This document shows positions 1 to 8,967 of a stretch of 64,000 nucleotides of DNA, one piece after another. Location: assembly GCF_018881925.1 (NCBI RefSeq), contig NZ_JACVPL010000008.1, forward strand, positions 1 to 64,000, read 5' to 3'. The translations under genes were made by a program, and so were the position numbers. The stretch comes from Polynucleobacter sp. Latsch14-2. GTDB taxonomy: Bacteria; Pseudomonadota; Gammaproteobacteria; Burkholderiales; Burkholderiaceae. Below the pieces are notes generated by a model. It worked only from the letters and a program-made list of their open reading frames with translations, did no database searches and had not been told where the DNA came from. How positions within the stretch are numbered: position 1 is the first letter of the stretch; every line of letters starts with the position of its first letter.

Positions 1-436
1 ATTCGTCAATGACGTTCAGGGTCCTAAAAGGCCGGCCGTAATGCAAGGTGTCGTACATAAAATCTAAGGCCCACATCGAGTTAGCCTCGGTAGGGGCAAC
101 AAGTGGAACTCTGGGCATCTTGGGGATACGCTTTTTGGTTCTTCTGGGTAAGTTCAAACCCATCTCCTTATACACACGCCATACCCGCTTGTGATTCCAC
201 TCGTAGCCCTGATTGCGCATCCAATCAAAACATAATCTAAAACCCCAGCGCCCATTCTTGGCAACGACTTGATTAAGCACCTCAATGACCGGTTCATCTG
301 CTTGAGCTTTACTCCTTGGGCGCTCGTAATACGATGACCTGGCCAGTCCCAAATGAACGCAAGCTCTAGTAATGGGTACTGCTTCTTCGCCAACCAGGTA
401 ATCGACTGCATCTCTTTTACCGGTTGGCGCTAGAGC
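1..436 (-). CDS. IS3-family transposase OrfB (integrase core), partial
   Basis: This is the catalytic half of the transposase, made as an OrfA-OrfB fusion by -1 frameshifting. Reading in the shifted frame from 436 down to 1 is open throughout. It gives the helical region typical of IS3 OrfB (HTH_21-like, YEWNHKRVWRVYKEMGL) followed by the start of the integrase core, MWALDFMYD, whose aspartate should be the first D of the DDE triad. The rest, including the other two acidic residues, is beyond position 1. No own start codon is evident near the junction, consistent with expression only by frameshift. Whether the element is intact cannot be judged. Confidence 0.85.
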
Positions 437-696
437 TTTTTTTCAATGAGGTTCTTTAGAGCTCGGTTATCGTGGGTCAGTTCAGCAACCATCGTTTTAT
501 ATTCGGAGAGCTGCTGCTCTAGCTCCTTTACTCGTTTGAGCTCAGAAGCTTCAAGGCCGCCGTATTTGGATCGCCATTTGTAAAAGGTAGCGCCGCTAAT
601 GCCATGCGTGCGCAATATGTCTGCCATCGCAATACCGCCCTCAGCTTCCTTCAAAATCCCGACGATTTGGGTCTCTGTAAATCGTGACTTCTTCAT
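430..696 (-). CDS. IS3-family transposase OrfA (HTH DNA-binding subunit)
   Basis: This 88-residue protein binds the element's ends and regulates transposition in the IS3 family. The N-terminal part (about residues 5-50) is an HTH_Tnp_1 helix-turn-helix: KKSRFTETQIVGILKEAEGG, then GISGATFYKWRSKYGG. The C-terminal half is a leucine-zipper-like coiled coil that ends in the A-rich frameshift site. A purine-rich AGGAGAA ribosome binding site lies just upstream of the start at 696. Length and domain order are normal for the family. Confidence 0.9.
   Translation of the reverse strand: MKKSRFTETQIVGILKEAEGGIAMADILRTHGISGATFYKWRSKYGGLEASELKRVKELEQQLSEYKTMVAELTHDNRALKNLIEKKL
436..442 (-). promoter_or_regulatory. 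Programmed -1 frameshift heptamer A AAA AAG
   Basis: On the minus strand the last OrfA codons are GAA AAA AAG CTC TAG, giving the slippery heptamer A AAA AAG in the correct phase. Slipping back one base enters the OrfB frame at GCT CTA GCG, which stays open to the window edge. This is the standard way IS3 elements make the OrfAB transposase. Confidence 0.85.
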
Positions 697-954
697 ATTG
701 ATTCTCCTGTTGTAAATACTGCCATAAACAACAGAAAACTCAACTTCTTAAATGTACGAATCTAAGGGGATACTACAGATCTTTATCGATTTCATGGTGA
801 CGGGCCCCAAAGATTTCATTTCATTTTTGACTGAAAAGCGGATTTTCATATGAGGTCGAGTTTCATTTTTTTCATTTAAATCAAGCACTTATTATTTTTT
901 AGAATCCAGCCGCTATTCGTAATAAGATGGAATAAATATATAAGAGGGTGATGT

Positions 955-2721
955 ATGGCTGACCAAGTGGGCTTTAAACCGACCGCAGTAAATCCAATGG
1001 GTTTATCTGCTCTGATTCGTAATTTGGGTCGTGATTGCACCCCCGATCAGTACATCCGTGAGTTTGTCAAAAACTCTATTGAAGCCTGTCAGCGCACCGG
1101 TCTTCCTAATCGCAAAATTGTTCTGGACATGAACCACGGTATTGCTAACAAGAGCAATATTTATAAGTTGTCGTTTATCGATAATGGTGATGGCATGAGT
1201 TTGGAGCAGATGACTAATTTACTCAATAACTTATCCGCATCTGGCGCAACGTCAAATGAACATGCCAATTATGGGGTTGGCGCCAAGATTGCTTCACTAA
1301 CTCGCAACCACTTTGGCGTGCATTATGAATCTTGGAAGGGCGGTGAAGGTCACTCCATCCTGATTCGATACAACCCCAAGTTTGATGTCTTTGGCATTCA
1401 AGGCTTTCCGGATGGTAAGGACGGCATCATGTACTCGCGCAAATTAGATTTGGCGAGTAAACCGGCGATGATGGATGGACATGGTACCTGCGTAACACTC
1501 TTTGGAATGACGCTTGAGCAAGACACGATGGCGCCACCTAATGGCATGAAAGGCGATCCTGACTCTTGGCTACTAGATTATTTGAATCGCCGCTTTTTCA
1601 CATTGCCCGAGCAAATTGAGCTCTTAGTTCGCGTAGGCTATAGCAAGGATAAAACCAATCCCAAATTACATTATTTAACTAAAGCAACCGGCTTTGCCGC
1701 TTTGGCTAAGGAGCAATCCCAGGCACAAGGAGAGTTGCAAATGGAGGGTGCTAAAGCCCATTGGTGGATTCTCAAGCCTGGCGCCACTTTAGTCGGTCAA
1801 ACAGCGCTCATTAATCAGGGTGAGGTCTTTGATGTGAGTGATGCGCGCTCGAATCGCTTGGCGCACTTTGGCATCTTGGTGGGCCGCAACCGCGTGATGA
1901 TTTTGATTGAGCCGGAAGATGCGGTGCAAAACACCGCACGTACTAATCTGGTGAAAAAGAGTGGGGCTGCGCTGAACTGGGGTGCTTGGCAAGACGAATT
2001 TAGAAGTAAGATTCCGGCGCAAATTAATGAGTTTATTAACAGTTTGCTGAGAGAAAACACACAGGTATCCCATAAAAAAGCAATCACTCAAAGATTGGGT
2101 GTTCTAAAAGCACTTTTCTTACTCGGTGGCTATAAACAGCTCAAGATTGATTTTCAAAGGCCAGAGCCTCTTCCTGTTGCCCGCAGTGAAGAGGAGGATA
2201 TTGATGTTGCTATGCAGATGACGCAGGCAAGCTCTGCAGATGTGAAAGAGGCTCTTGAGATAAAGGAGCCCGAACCCACTACTAGTGAAAAAGCACCTGA
2301 GCCAGAAGAGTTAGACGATGAGGATAACTACTTCCCACAAGTAGAGTGGACCAGCGAGGATCGCTCGCCCCAGTTAGCAGGCAAGGCTGCCGAATATATT
2401 GAGCTCACTAATGTAGTGCTTGCTAATCGTGACTTTAAGGGCTTTGCCGATATCGTTCAGTACTTTACCGAAAAATATGCAGGTACTACCGGTGTTGATG
2501 CGATGATTGTCAGTGGCGCAAATGAAGCAATTGAGCAGGCCTTAATGGAATGCGTGGCCGGTGCTTTATCTTTGCGAGGTCAGCCAAACTGGACCGTACA
2601 GCAAGTCAATATTGCACTATCACCAGAGGCACTTACTACTGCTGTGATGCAGCGTTACTGGATGATCTCCTATGTCGATCAGATTATTCGCAAGCACTTA
2701 TTAGAGGCACGTAGCAAATAA
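955..2721 (+). CDS. GHKL-type ATP-binding protein of unknown role
   Basis: A 588-residue protein with an N-terminal HSP90/gyrase/histidine-kinase-like ATPase fold. Visible motifs are the N box REFVKNSIEA (E36, N40), the G1 box DNGDGM (76-81) and the glycine-rich lid NYGVGAKIA (about 105-113). The middle part (about 230-400) resembles the transducer region of GHKL ATPases. Residues about 410-470 are acidic and look disordered, followed by a helical C-terminus. There is no histidine-kinase dimerisation domain, sensor or receiver, so it is not a normal two-component kinase. An anti-phage or DNA-transaction role is possible for orphan GHKL proteins but is only a guess. It lies between an IS element and galE with its own upstream gap. 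Confidence 0.7.
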   Translation: MADQVGFKPTAVNPMGLSALIRNLGRDCTPDQYIREFVKNSIEACQRTGLPNRKIVLDMNHGIANKSNIYKLSFIDNGDGMSLEQMTNLLNNLSASGATSNEHANYGVGAKIASLTRNHFGVHYESWKGGEGHSILIRYNPKFDVFGIQGFPDGKDGIMYSRKLDLASKPAMMDGHGTCVTLFGMTLEQDTMAPPNGMKGDPDSWLLDYLNRRFFTLPEQIELLVRVGYSKDKTNPKLHYLTKATGFAALAKEQSQAQGELQMEGAKAHWWILKPGATLVGQTALINQGEVFDVSDARSNRLAHFGILVGRNRVMILIEPEDAVQNTARTNLVKKSGAALNWGAWQDEFRSKIPAQINEFINSLLRENTQVSHKKAITQRLGVLKALFLLGGYKQLKIDFQRPEPLPVARSEEEDIDVAMQMTQASSADVKEALEIKEPEPTTSEKAPEPEELDDEDNYFPQVEWTSEDRSPQLAGKAAEYIELTNVVLANRDFKGFADIVQYFTEKYAGTTGVDAMIVSGANEAIEQALMECVAGALSLRGQPNWTVQQVNIALSPEALTTAVMQRYWMISYVDQIIRKHLLEARSK

Positions 2722-2765
2722 TGCGATTGGATGGCAATTCTTTTCTCTTACAGGAAATTAGTTAA

Positions 2766-3776
2766 ATGACAATCTTGGTCACTGGCGGCGCGGGCTATAT
2801 CGGCTCACATACTGTAGTGCAGCTGCTTGATGCTGGCCATGAAGTTCTGGTTCTCGATAATCTTTGTAACAGCAAAGCAACTGTGATTGATCGCATTGAA
2901 AAAATTGCTGGAAAGCGCCCACATTTTATTCAAGGTGATGTGCGTGATCGTGCGTTATTGCAGGAACTCTTTGCTAAATTTGCGATTACTGCAGTAATTC
3001 ATTTCGCAGGCTTAAAGTCCGTAGCGGAATGCTCTGTCAAGCCTTTGCTTTATTATGACAATAATGTGAGCGGTAGTATTGTCTTGGCTGAAGAAATGGC
3101 TCGCGCCAATATCTATACCTTGGTATTTTCTTCCTCGGCGACCGTATATGGAGAACCTGTCTTTTTGCCCTATACCGAGGCGCATCCACTCAAGCCCATT
3201 AATGTCTACGGTCAGAGTAAATTGATGGTTGAGCAAATCTTGCAAGACCTTGCAGCCAGTAATTCTGCGTGGCGTATCGCACTATTGCGTTACTTTAATC
3301 CTGTAGGAGCCCATGCCTCTGGCCACATCGGAGAAGATCCTTCTGGAATTCCGAATAATTTAATGCCATTTTTGGCACAGGTGGCTGTTGGTAAGCGTGA
3401 GTATCTATCGATCTTTGGTGATGACTACGAAACGGTTGATGGCACAGGTGTGCGTGATTACATACACGTAGATGATTTAGCATCCGGGCACTTAGCAGCG
3501 CTCACTTATTTAGATCAGCATGCTGGTGTAGTCACTGTCAATTTAGGAACGGGTAAGGGCACTTCAGTGTTAGAGCTAGTAAGCGCATTTGAGCGTGCCA
3601 GTGGCAAGGCTATTGCTCGTCAGATTGTGGGGCGTCGCCCCGGTGATCTGCCTGAGTATTACGCCCAAGCTGATTATGCAAAAAGGGTCTTGGGTTGGCA
3701 GGCAAAACATGACGTTGACCGGATGTGTACCGATAGCTGGCGTTGGCAAAGTCAAAACCCCAACGGCTTTAATTAA
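2766..3776 (+). CDS. galE: UDP-glucose 4-epimerase
   Basis: Interconverts UDP-glucose and UDP-galactose (and possibly the GlcNAc/GalNAc forms) using bound NAD in the cytoplasm, supplying sugars for surface polysaccharide. It is an extended short-chain dehydrogenase of 336 residues, the usual GalE length. The NAD-binding motif GGAGYIG is at 7-13. The catalytic residues Ser124 (in SSSATVYGEP), Tyr148 and Lys152 (in YGQSK) match the E. coli enzyme almost position for position. The HFAGLKSV segment near 79-86 is also typical. The gene stands just upstream of the DUF1800/DUF1501 pair with only 21 bases between, so co-transcription is likely. Confidence 0.95.
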   Translation: MTILVTGGAGYIGSHTVVQLLDAGHEVLVLDNLCNSKATVIDRIEKIAGKRPHFIQGDVRDRALLQELFAKFAITAVIHFAGLKSVAECSVKPLLYYDNNVSGSIVLAEEMARANIYTLVFSSSATVYGEPVFLPYTEAHPLKPINVYGQSKLMVEQILQDLAASNSAWRIALLRYFNPVGAHASGHIGEDPSGIPNNLMPFLAQVAVGKREYLSIFGDDYETVDGTGVRDYIHVDDLASGHLAALTYLDQHAGVVTVNLGTGKGTSVLELVSAFERASGKAIARQIVGRRPGDLPEYYAQADYAKRVLGWQAKHDVDRMCTDSWRWQSQNPNGFN

Positions 3777-3797
3777 TTCAATTTTTCGCCTCCTGGG

Positions 3798-5288
3798 ATG
3801 ATCAATAGCCAGCTTAATATCCCCGAACTTAAATTGCGCCTGCGCTATGACGCCGGCAAGTATGGCGATGGCAGGGAATATCCTGCCGTTGACGAGTATC
3901 GAGCACTATCTTTACTGGGCGCTGATTTACCTACTTTATTTCCTTATACCGGCAATGGGGATCTGATACCCCCTCCTGAGCGCTCACGGCCTTTAACCGA
4001 GCTGCGGATGGCAAATTTATTGCAAATGGTCGCTACTAATCATCCTTGGAAAGAAGAGTGGGTCTCCTTTTGGCGCGATCATTTTTCAGTCTACGGAGAA
4101 GATGGTACTGTTCGAGCCTTCTTGCCGCATTGGGAGAGAGCCGTCATTCGTGAGCATTGCTGGGGTAATTTTGCCGAGATGCTCAAAGCATCGTCACAGC
4201 ATCCGTGCATGCTTTATTACCTGAATAACCAATCTTCTCGTGCAGGCAGTCCCAATGAAAACTACGCGCGTGAACTGTTTGAATTGCACACCTTGGGCCG
4301 CTCTGCCTACCTCAATAATTTATACGCGCAGTGGAAAAAAGTCCCTGGAGCTCTTGATGGCAAACCTTCTGGCTATATTGATGAGGATGTGTATGAGGCG
4401 GCTCGAGCTTTTACAGGCTGGACAGTAGAGAATGGTGCGGGTATTGGTGGAGGTCAGAACTTACTCAAGACTGGGCGTTTTACGTATGTCGATTCATGGC
4501 ATGACAACTACCAAAAGCGTGTCTTAGCTAATGAGTTCAATTCATTTGCAGGCCCTATGAAGGATGGCGAAAAGGTCCTGGGTCTGTGCGCTAGTCACCG
4601 CGCCACAGCGCAGCATTTAGCGAGCAAGATGGTGAGTCGCTTAGTTGGTAGTGCTGCACCTCCATCTTTAAAAGTAAGTACGGCCAATGTATTTTGGGAG
4701 AATCGGAATTCACCTTCACAGCTTTCTTTAGTCTATGCACACTTAGTACAAGAGTCGCAAAAAATACCGCTAATGCAAAAGCAGCAAGTGCGTTCACCAA
4801 TGCTCTTGGTTTCAAGCTTTGCCAGAGCGGTAAATCTGTCACCTACTTTAGAAGAAGGCCGCATCATGGGCCCGATCAATGAGGCCGCCCCTGCGCTCTA
4901 TGCATGGCGAAGCCCTGAGGGTCCGCCACAGGCCATGGCATTACATTTATCGTCAGTGTATTTACGCGGACGCATGCAACTGACTCAAGGATTGGCTGAA
5001 AACTGGTGGGGCACGGGAGAGTGGAATCCCTTTGATGGCTTGCCTACCAAGCGCACCTTTGCGCAGGTCTTAGAGCGCTGGCAAATGCCCCTATTTGGTT
5101 CTACTCGTCCTGAATTAACGGCTACATTACTGACTTCGCAAAATACCAATCCAAATGATGTGGTGACCGATGCCAAGAGAGCGTGCCGCTTGGTAGGGCT
5201 AATGGCCTGCGCGCCATCCTTTCATACGCAGGTCAGTTTGCCAACACCGCAGCAGTGGGCGATGGCTAAAGCTGGAGTTGCCTTATGA
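3798..5288 (+). CDS. DUF1800 family protein
   Basis: A 496-residue member of the DUF1800 family, whose biochemical role is not established. Family hallmarks are WVSFWRDHF (88-96) and NENYARELFELHTLG (153-167), plus a later AARAFTGWT segment. Members commonly sit next to DUF1501 proteins, as here: the last bases overlap the next start in an ATGA junction, so translation is coupled. No signal peptide is visible at this start, and there is no room for a longer N-terminus before galE ends. The ribosome binding site is weak. Location and function remain unknown. Confidence 0.8.
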   Translation: MINSQLNIPELKLRLRYDAGKYGDGREYPAVDEYRALSLLGADLPTLFPYTGNGDLIPPPERSRPLTELRMANLLQMVATNHPWKEEWVSFWRDHFSVYGEDGTVRAFLPHWERAVIREHCWGNFAEMLKASSQHPCMLYYLNNQSSRAGSPNENYARELFELHTLGRSAYLNNLYAQWKKVPGALDGKPSGYIDEDVYEAARAFTGWTVENGAGIGGGQNLLKTGRFTYVDSWHDNYQKRVLANEFNSFAGPMKDGEKVLGLCASHRATAQHLASKMVSRLVGSAAPPSLKVSTANVFWENRNSPSQLSLVYAHLVQESQKIPLMQKQQVRSPMLLVSSFARAVNLSPTLEEGRIMGPINEAAPALYAWRSPEGPPQAMALHLSSVYLRGRMQLTQGLAENWWGTGEWNPFDGLPTKRTFAQVLERWQMPLFGSTRPELTATLLTSQNTNPNDVVTDAKRACRLVGLMACAPSFHTQVSLPTPQQWAMAKAGVAL

Positions 5289-6490
5289 GGCGGCGCGAGT
5301 TCTTAAAAGGGGGCGTAGCTCTTTCATTTGCAGGAATTAGTGATTTCGCGCTAGCTGGTGATAGCCCATTAACTGCGCCTGCTAGTTTGCCAAACGCTCG
5401 CACACCATTTGTCTTGGTGTTTTTACGAGGCGGCGCCGATACTCTCAGTTTGCTATCTCCTTTGGATGATTCCGACTTTATTGCGGCGCGTCCACCGGAA
5501 TATCGCTTTACCCTCAGTGGCTTTAACGAAAAGCCTCTTATGGTTGATGGTACTTCGCTCTATTGGCACCCAAAGGCGGAGCCTTTAGCAAAGCTATATG
5601 TTTCTGGCCGTTTAGCGCCGTGGGTGGCGGTAGGATTTAGCGATGAAACACGCTCACACTTTGAGGCGCAAGAGATCATGGATCGTGGTGTGGGCTCATT
5701 ACAAAAGTTGCCTGATAATAATGGTTGGATGGTGCGCCAATTAGCGCGCATGCATCAACCACTTGGTAAATCCGTATTGCCGCTTTTTGCAGGTAACAAT
5801 AATTTGCCTGGAGTCATGCAAGGCTCAAACAGGGTGATGGCTGCGCGTGATCTCACAAATGGCATTAACTATCCGGGTGGTCCTGCGGCATTGCGTGCTT
5901 TACAAAGTTTATGTTCGCTGGAGCAGAGTCACCCAGCTAGCGCCCTCATGAAAGAAACTGCCGATACTATCAACGCAGTGAATCAGTCTTTTCCTAAAGA
6001 CCCTAGCAATCCGAATAAAGTGATGTCATATGTCAGCGGTGGCTCGACACCTTATCCCAATAGCGATCCTGGGGTAGGGCTCAAATCGGTTGCAAGGTTA
6101 TTGCAATCTAATGTTGGCTTGCAATACGCCTGTGTTGATCATCTGGGCTGGGATACGCATGAGTACCAAAATGGCAAAATTGATAATTTAGTCAGAGATC
6201 TATCGAATGCCTTGGGCGCGTTTGACGAGGATATGCAAGCACAGCAGCAGCGTTACACCTTGGTGGTAATGACCGAGTTTGGTAGAAGACTGCGTACCAA
6301 TCGCAGTGGTGGTACAGACCATGGCCATGCCAGCACTGCTTTAATCATGGGCTCTGGGGTGGTTGGAGGAGAGACATATGGTCGTTGGCCGGGTTTAAGT
6401 GCGGCGCAGCTTGATCGTGGTGTTGATTTAGCGGTGACCACGGACTATCGAGAAGTATTAAAGCAGGCTATTAGGGCTAAGATTTACTAG
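5285..6490 (+). CDS. DUF1501 family protein with Tat-like leader
   Basis: A 401-residue DUF1501 protein, distantly related to the sulfatase/alkaline-phosphatase fold; no reaction is proven for the family. The N-terminus has RRREFLKGG (2-10) followed by a hydrophobic stretch ending near residue 25, a twin-arginine-type signal, so export to the periplasm is likely. Conserved stretches are VFLRGGADTLSLL (about 45-57), WDTHEYQ in the middle, and TEFGRRLRTN followed by GGTDHGHAS near the C-terminus, probably metal-binding. It overlaps the DUF1800 gene by four bases. Confidence 0.85.
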   Translation: MRRREFLKGGVALSFAGISDFALAGDSPLTAPASLPNARTPFVLVFLRGGADTLSLLSPLDDSDFIAARPPEYRFTLSGFNEKPLMVDGTSLYWHPKAEPLAKLYVSGRLAPWVAVGFSDETRSHFEAQEIMDRGVGSLQKLPDNNGWMVRQLARMHQPLGKSVLPLFAGNNNLPGVMQGSNRVMAARDLTNGINYPGGPAALRALQSLCSLEQSHPASALMKETADTINAVNQSFPKDPSNPNKVMSYVSGGSTPYPNSDPGVGLKSVARLLQSNVGLQYACVDHLGWDTHEYQNGKIDNLVRDLSNALGAFDEDMQAQQQRYTLVVMTEFGRRLRTNRSGGTDHGHASTALIMGSGVVGGETYGRWPGLSAAQLDRGVDLAVTTDYREVLKQAIRAKIY

Positions 6491-6497
6491 TAAATTG

Positions 6498-6668
6498 ATG
6501 AATATTGTGGAATTTTTGGTTTATTGCTTAATTGTTATTTGGCTGAGTTGGCAATCTAAAAATACTTGGCTCAGATGGCAGGCGGGTAACTTGGACGCTA
6601 AAAATCTGTATTTTGTTGGATTGGGATGGATTGGTATTATTGGTTTAGGCGTTAAGCATTTTTCTTAG
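6498..6668 (+). CDS. Possible 56-residue membrane protein
   Basis: A short open frame directly after the DUF1501 gene encodes about 56 residues. There are two hydrophobic segments (about 4-17 and 38-52) around a polar middle (SKNTWLRWQAGNLDAKN), the shape of a small two-helix membrane protein. There is no clear ribosome binding site and no recognised family. It may be translated by read-on from the preceding gene, or it may be chance. Confidence 0.35.
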   Translation: MNIVEFLVYCLIVIWLSWQSKNTWLRWQAGNLDAKNLYFVGLGWIGIIGLGVKHFS

Positions 6669-6733
6669 TTTGACTTAATAGAGCAGGGAAGGGAAGGTAG
6701 ATCGAGTTAGTACTCATCCTGACTTTCATATAT

Positions 6734-7327
6734 ATGCACGAAAATAGTAAATCCATATTCCATCGACTAAAGGATGCTCGTTACGCAACCCGGTATTTTG
6801 TTGGTGAAGGCATTGATATTGGGTCTGGATCAGACCCCTTATGTGAGTATGGGGAATTTTTTCCGCTCATGAAATATTGCCGATCGTGGGATATCGATGA
6901 TGGCGATGCACAATTGATGGATTCAATTGATGATTCAAGTCTAGATTTTGTACACTCATCTCATTGCTTAGAGCATATGGTAGACGTACATATTGCTTTA
7001 TCTAATTGGATGCGAATCTTAAAGCCAAATGGTTATTTAGTCTGTATTGTTCCTGATGAGGACTTGTATGAACAAGGGGTTTTTCCTTCGTCATTTAACT
7101 CAGACCATAAACATACCTTAACTATTTATAAAAAGAGAAGTTGGTCAAATGCGAGTATCAACATCTTTGACTTGATTAAGAATTTGGATTACAACGTAGC
7201 CATCAAAAAAATAGAGTTATTAGATAGCACCTTTCAATATCGCAAGTTGGATCCTGCAAGTAGGTACGATCAAACAATGAATCCAATAGGTGAGTGCGCA
7301 ATTGAATTTATATTACAAAAGTTATAA
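6734..7327 (+). CDS. SAM-dependent methyltransferase (class I)
   Basis: A 197-residue protein with a class I methyltransferase core. The SAM-binding glycine motif GIDIGSGSDP is at 26-35, the acidic loop WDIDDGDA at about 52-59, and the post-motif DFVHSSHCLEHM at about 71-82, followed by RILKPNGYLVCIVPDE. The family often acts in sugar or small-molecule modification in polysaccharide clusters. It opens the accessory glycosylation cluster that runs to about 14 kb, and AT-richness is higher than in galE. The substrate cannot be read from the sequence. Confidence 0.75.
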   Translation: MHENSKSIFHRLKDARYATRYFVGEGIDIGSGSDPLCEYGEFFPLMKYCRSWDIDDGDAQLMDSIDDSSLDFVHSSHCLEHMVDVHIALSNWMRILKPNGYLVCIVPDEDLYEQGVFPSSFNSDHKHTLTIYKKRSWSNASINIFDLIKNLDYNVAIKKIELLDSTFQYRKLDPASRYDQTMNPIGECAIEFILQKL

Positions 7328-7353
7328 CATTTATACATTCCGTAAACTCATTA

Positions 7354-7366
7354 AAGCTAATATATC
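7354..7366 (+). promoter_or_regulatory. AAGCTAATATATC motif, possible -10 region
   Basis: This 13-base string ends four bases before the start codon of the tailed GlcNAc-transferase gene. It also occurs at 11279-11291 upstream of the second tailed gene. It contains TAATAT, a good -10 hexamer, but no convincing -35 is seen. If it is the promoter here, the message would be nearly leaderless. Confidence 0.3.
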
Positions 7367-7369
7367 AAT

Positions 7370-8908
7370 ATGAAAAAAACTAAATTGACTGCTAAAAAAT
7401 CGATTGTCAAAAAAAATGCTAATAAGAAAACTCTAGCCCCTAAGAAAACGGGGGTTGTTGCAAAGAAGGCTATTACCAAGAAGGTTGTGGCCAAGAAAGT
7501 AGTTGCCAAGAAAGTAGTTGCAAAAAAAGTAGCCCCCAAGAAGATTGCTGCAAAGAAAGTTACGAAGAAGGCAAGTGTTAAGAAAGCTATTCCAAAGCAA
7601 AAGTTAACCCCCTTGAAGCCAGCCCCATTAAAAGTTACTAATGATTTTTCAGGTGTAATGAGAAATGATGGTCCAAACACCATTTTTGTGCAGATAGCGT
7701 CTTATCGCGATCCAGAGTTAGTTCCAACCATTCTCGACTGCATTGCGAAGGCTAAACATCCAGAAAATTTACGATTTGGTATCTGTAGACAGTTTCATGA
7801 AATGGACGAGTTTGATAATGTCGATCAATTCAGGGGGGACTCCCGCTTTCGGATTTTAGATACCCCCTGGCATGAAGCGCTAGGCGTTTGCTGGGCTAGA
7901 TCAAAAATCCAAGAACTGTATGCTGGGGAAAAGTACACCTTGCAATTAGATTCGCATCACCGGTTTGTGGAGGACTGGGATGAAAAAATTATTGAGATGA
8001 TAGGATTGATTGACTCTCCCAAGCCAATTTTATCTACCTACTGCCCTGGGTATGACCCAGCCAACTTCCAGGAGTGGAGTCCAGCCCCGATTAAGATGAT
8101 TCCGGAATACTTCACTCCTAGCGGAAATATTGTCTTTCGCCCCGTATATATAGATCAATGGGAAAAATTGACAAAACCAATTCCTGCCCGATTTATTGCT
8201 GGCGGGTTCTTTTTTACAATTGGGCAGCATTGCCTAGAGTGTAAATATGATCCCAATATTTATTTTTCAGGTGAGGAAGATACCTTATCGCTGCGATCTT
8301 ATACCTTAGGATACGATTTGTATCACCCACATCGATCCTTGATTGCCCACAACTTTCATACAGCTGGACGCCCAAAACATTGGGAGGATCACGATAAAGA
8401 AAAGCATGCGAATATTTTAAAAAGCTGGGCAGAAAGAAATGAATCTAGCTTTAAGCGTGTAAGACAAGTATTGGGTGAGGAGGACTCTGGTGTGGACCTG
8501 GAGTGCTTTGGCCTGGGAAGTGTTCGCACTCACCTTGATTATGAAAAATATGCAGGTATTGATTACTCTGAGCGCAAACTGCATCCTTTTGCGATCAGTG
8601 GTTTTGAGCCGCCTACAACAGGCGATTCGGATTGGGGCAAGCATAAAGCTCCCTATAAAAGAACGGTGGATTGGTCTGATCTTAAGGAGCAGTTAATTGC
8701 TGAGAGTCCAGATCAAATTTATATTGGCTTTGACAATATAAATGGAACCTCGGAATATTCTGAGTTCACCCGTAATCCACTCATTCTCACTGGTGAGCAA
8801 ACTAAACTAGACGTTTCATTTTTGTACGATTTATTGCCTACCAAGCTAGTATTTTTCTGCTTAGATAAAGATGATGTTTGGTATAAAAGACTCGAAAAGA
8901 GTCTTTAA
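7370..8908 (+). CDS. Skp1-type GlcNAc-transferase domain with histone-H1-like tail
   Basis: A 512-residue fusion. Residues 1 to about 85 are almost only Lys, Ala, Val and Thr, with repeated VVAKK units, like bacterial histone-H1-like tails. From about 103 follows the PF11397 (GT60-type) glycosyltransferase fold: IFVQIASYRDPELVPT, then WHEALGVCWARSKIQ, then LQLDSHHRF (191-199) containing the probable metal/nucleotide-binding D-x-H. In Dictyostelium this family adds GlcNAc to hydroxyproline of Skp1. The C-terminal 140 residues are not recognised. The start has no obvious Shine-Dalgarno. The next gene, read convergently, contains a prolyl-4-hydroxylase domain. GlcNAc donor use and protein acceptor are inference. 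Confidence 0.75.
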   Translation: MKKTKLTAKKSIVKKNANKKTLAPKKTGVVAKKAITKKVVAKKVVAKKVVAKKVAPKKIAAKKVTKKASVKKAIPKQKLTPLKPAPLKVTNDFSGVMRNDGPNTIFVQIASYRDPELVPTILDCIAKAKHPENLRFGICRQFHEMDEFDNVDQFRGDSRFRILDTPWHEALGVCWARSKIQELYAGEKYTLQLDSHHRFVEDWDEKIIEMIGLIDSPKPILSTYCPGYDPANFQEWSPAPIKMIPEYFTPSGNIVFRPVYIDQWEKLTKPIPARFIAGGFFFTIGQHCLECKYDPNIYFSGEEDTLSLRSYTLGYDLYHPHRSLIAHNFHTAGRPKHWEDHDKEKHANILKSWAERNESSFKRVRQVLGEEDSGVDLECFGLGSVRTHLDYEKYAGIDYSERKLHPFAISGFEPPTTGDSDWGKHKAPYKRTVDWSDLKEQLIAESPDQIYIGFDNINGTSEYSEFTRNPLILTGEQTKLDVSFLYDLLPTKLVFFCLDKDDVWYKRLEKSL

Positions 8909-8924
8909 ATAAATGCGGATGATT

Positions 8925-8945
8925 AAAGGCCCATGTTGGGCCTTT
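8925..8945. terminator. Bidirectional terminator between convergent genes
   Basis: A perfect 8-base stem, AAAGGCCC paired with GGGCCTTT around a five-base loop, lies between the stop at 8908 and the convergent stop at 8968. The A and T tracts on both sides let it serve both strands. Confidence 0.7.
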
Positions 8946-8967
8946 AATAGCGGGCGGATGAATATTT

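Larger units (their letters stand above)
1..777 (-). mobile_element. IS3-family insertion sequence, truncated by window start
   Basis: An OrfA/OrfB pair reads leftward, joined by a -1 frameshift signal, as in the IS3 family. Reading leftward from about position 777, the probable outer end begins TGTAGTATCCCC, which fits an IS3-type end beginning TG. The other end and the C-terminal half of the transposase lie outside the window. The inverted-repeat partner and the target-site duplication therefore cannot be checked, and the exact edge at 777 is inferred. Confidence 0.8.

Noticed and set aside
154..411. An 85-residue open frame on the minus strand inside the IS element
   Set aside because: It runs in the wrong frame; the shifted OrfB frame gives the transposase sequence with the integrase core.
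1789..2091. Antisense open frames within the GHKL ATPase gene
   Set aside because: No ribosome binding site and no family features; shadows of the coding strand.
7357..7683. Hydrophobic minus-strand open frame with Phe/Leu/Ala repeats
   Set aside because: It is the antisense of the Lys/Ala-rich tail; repeated AAG codons read backwards give Phe and Leu.
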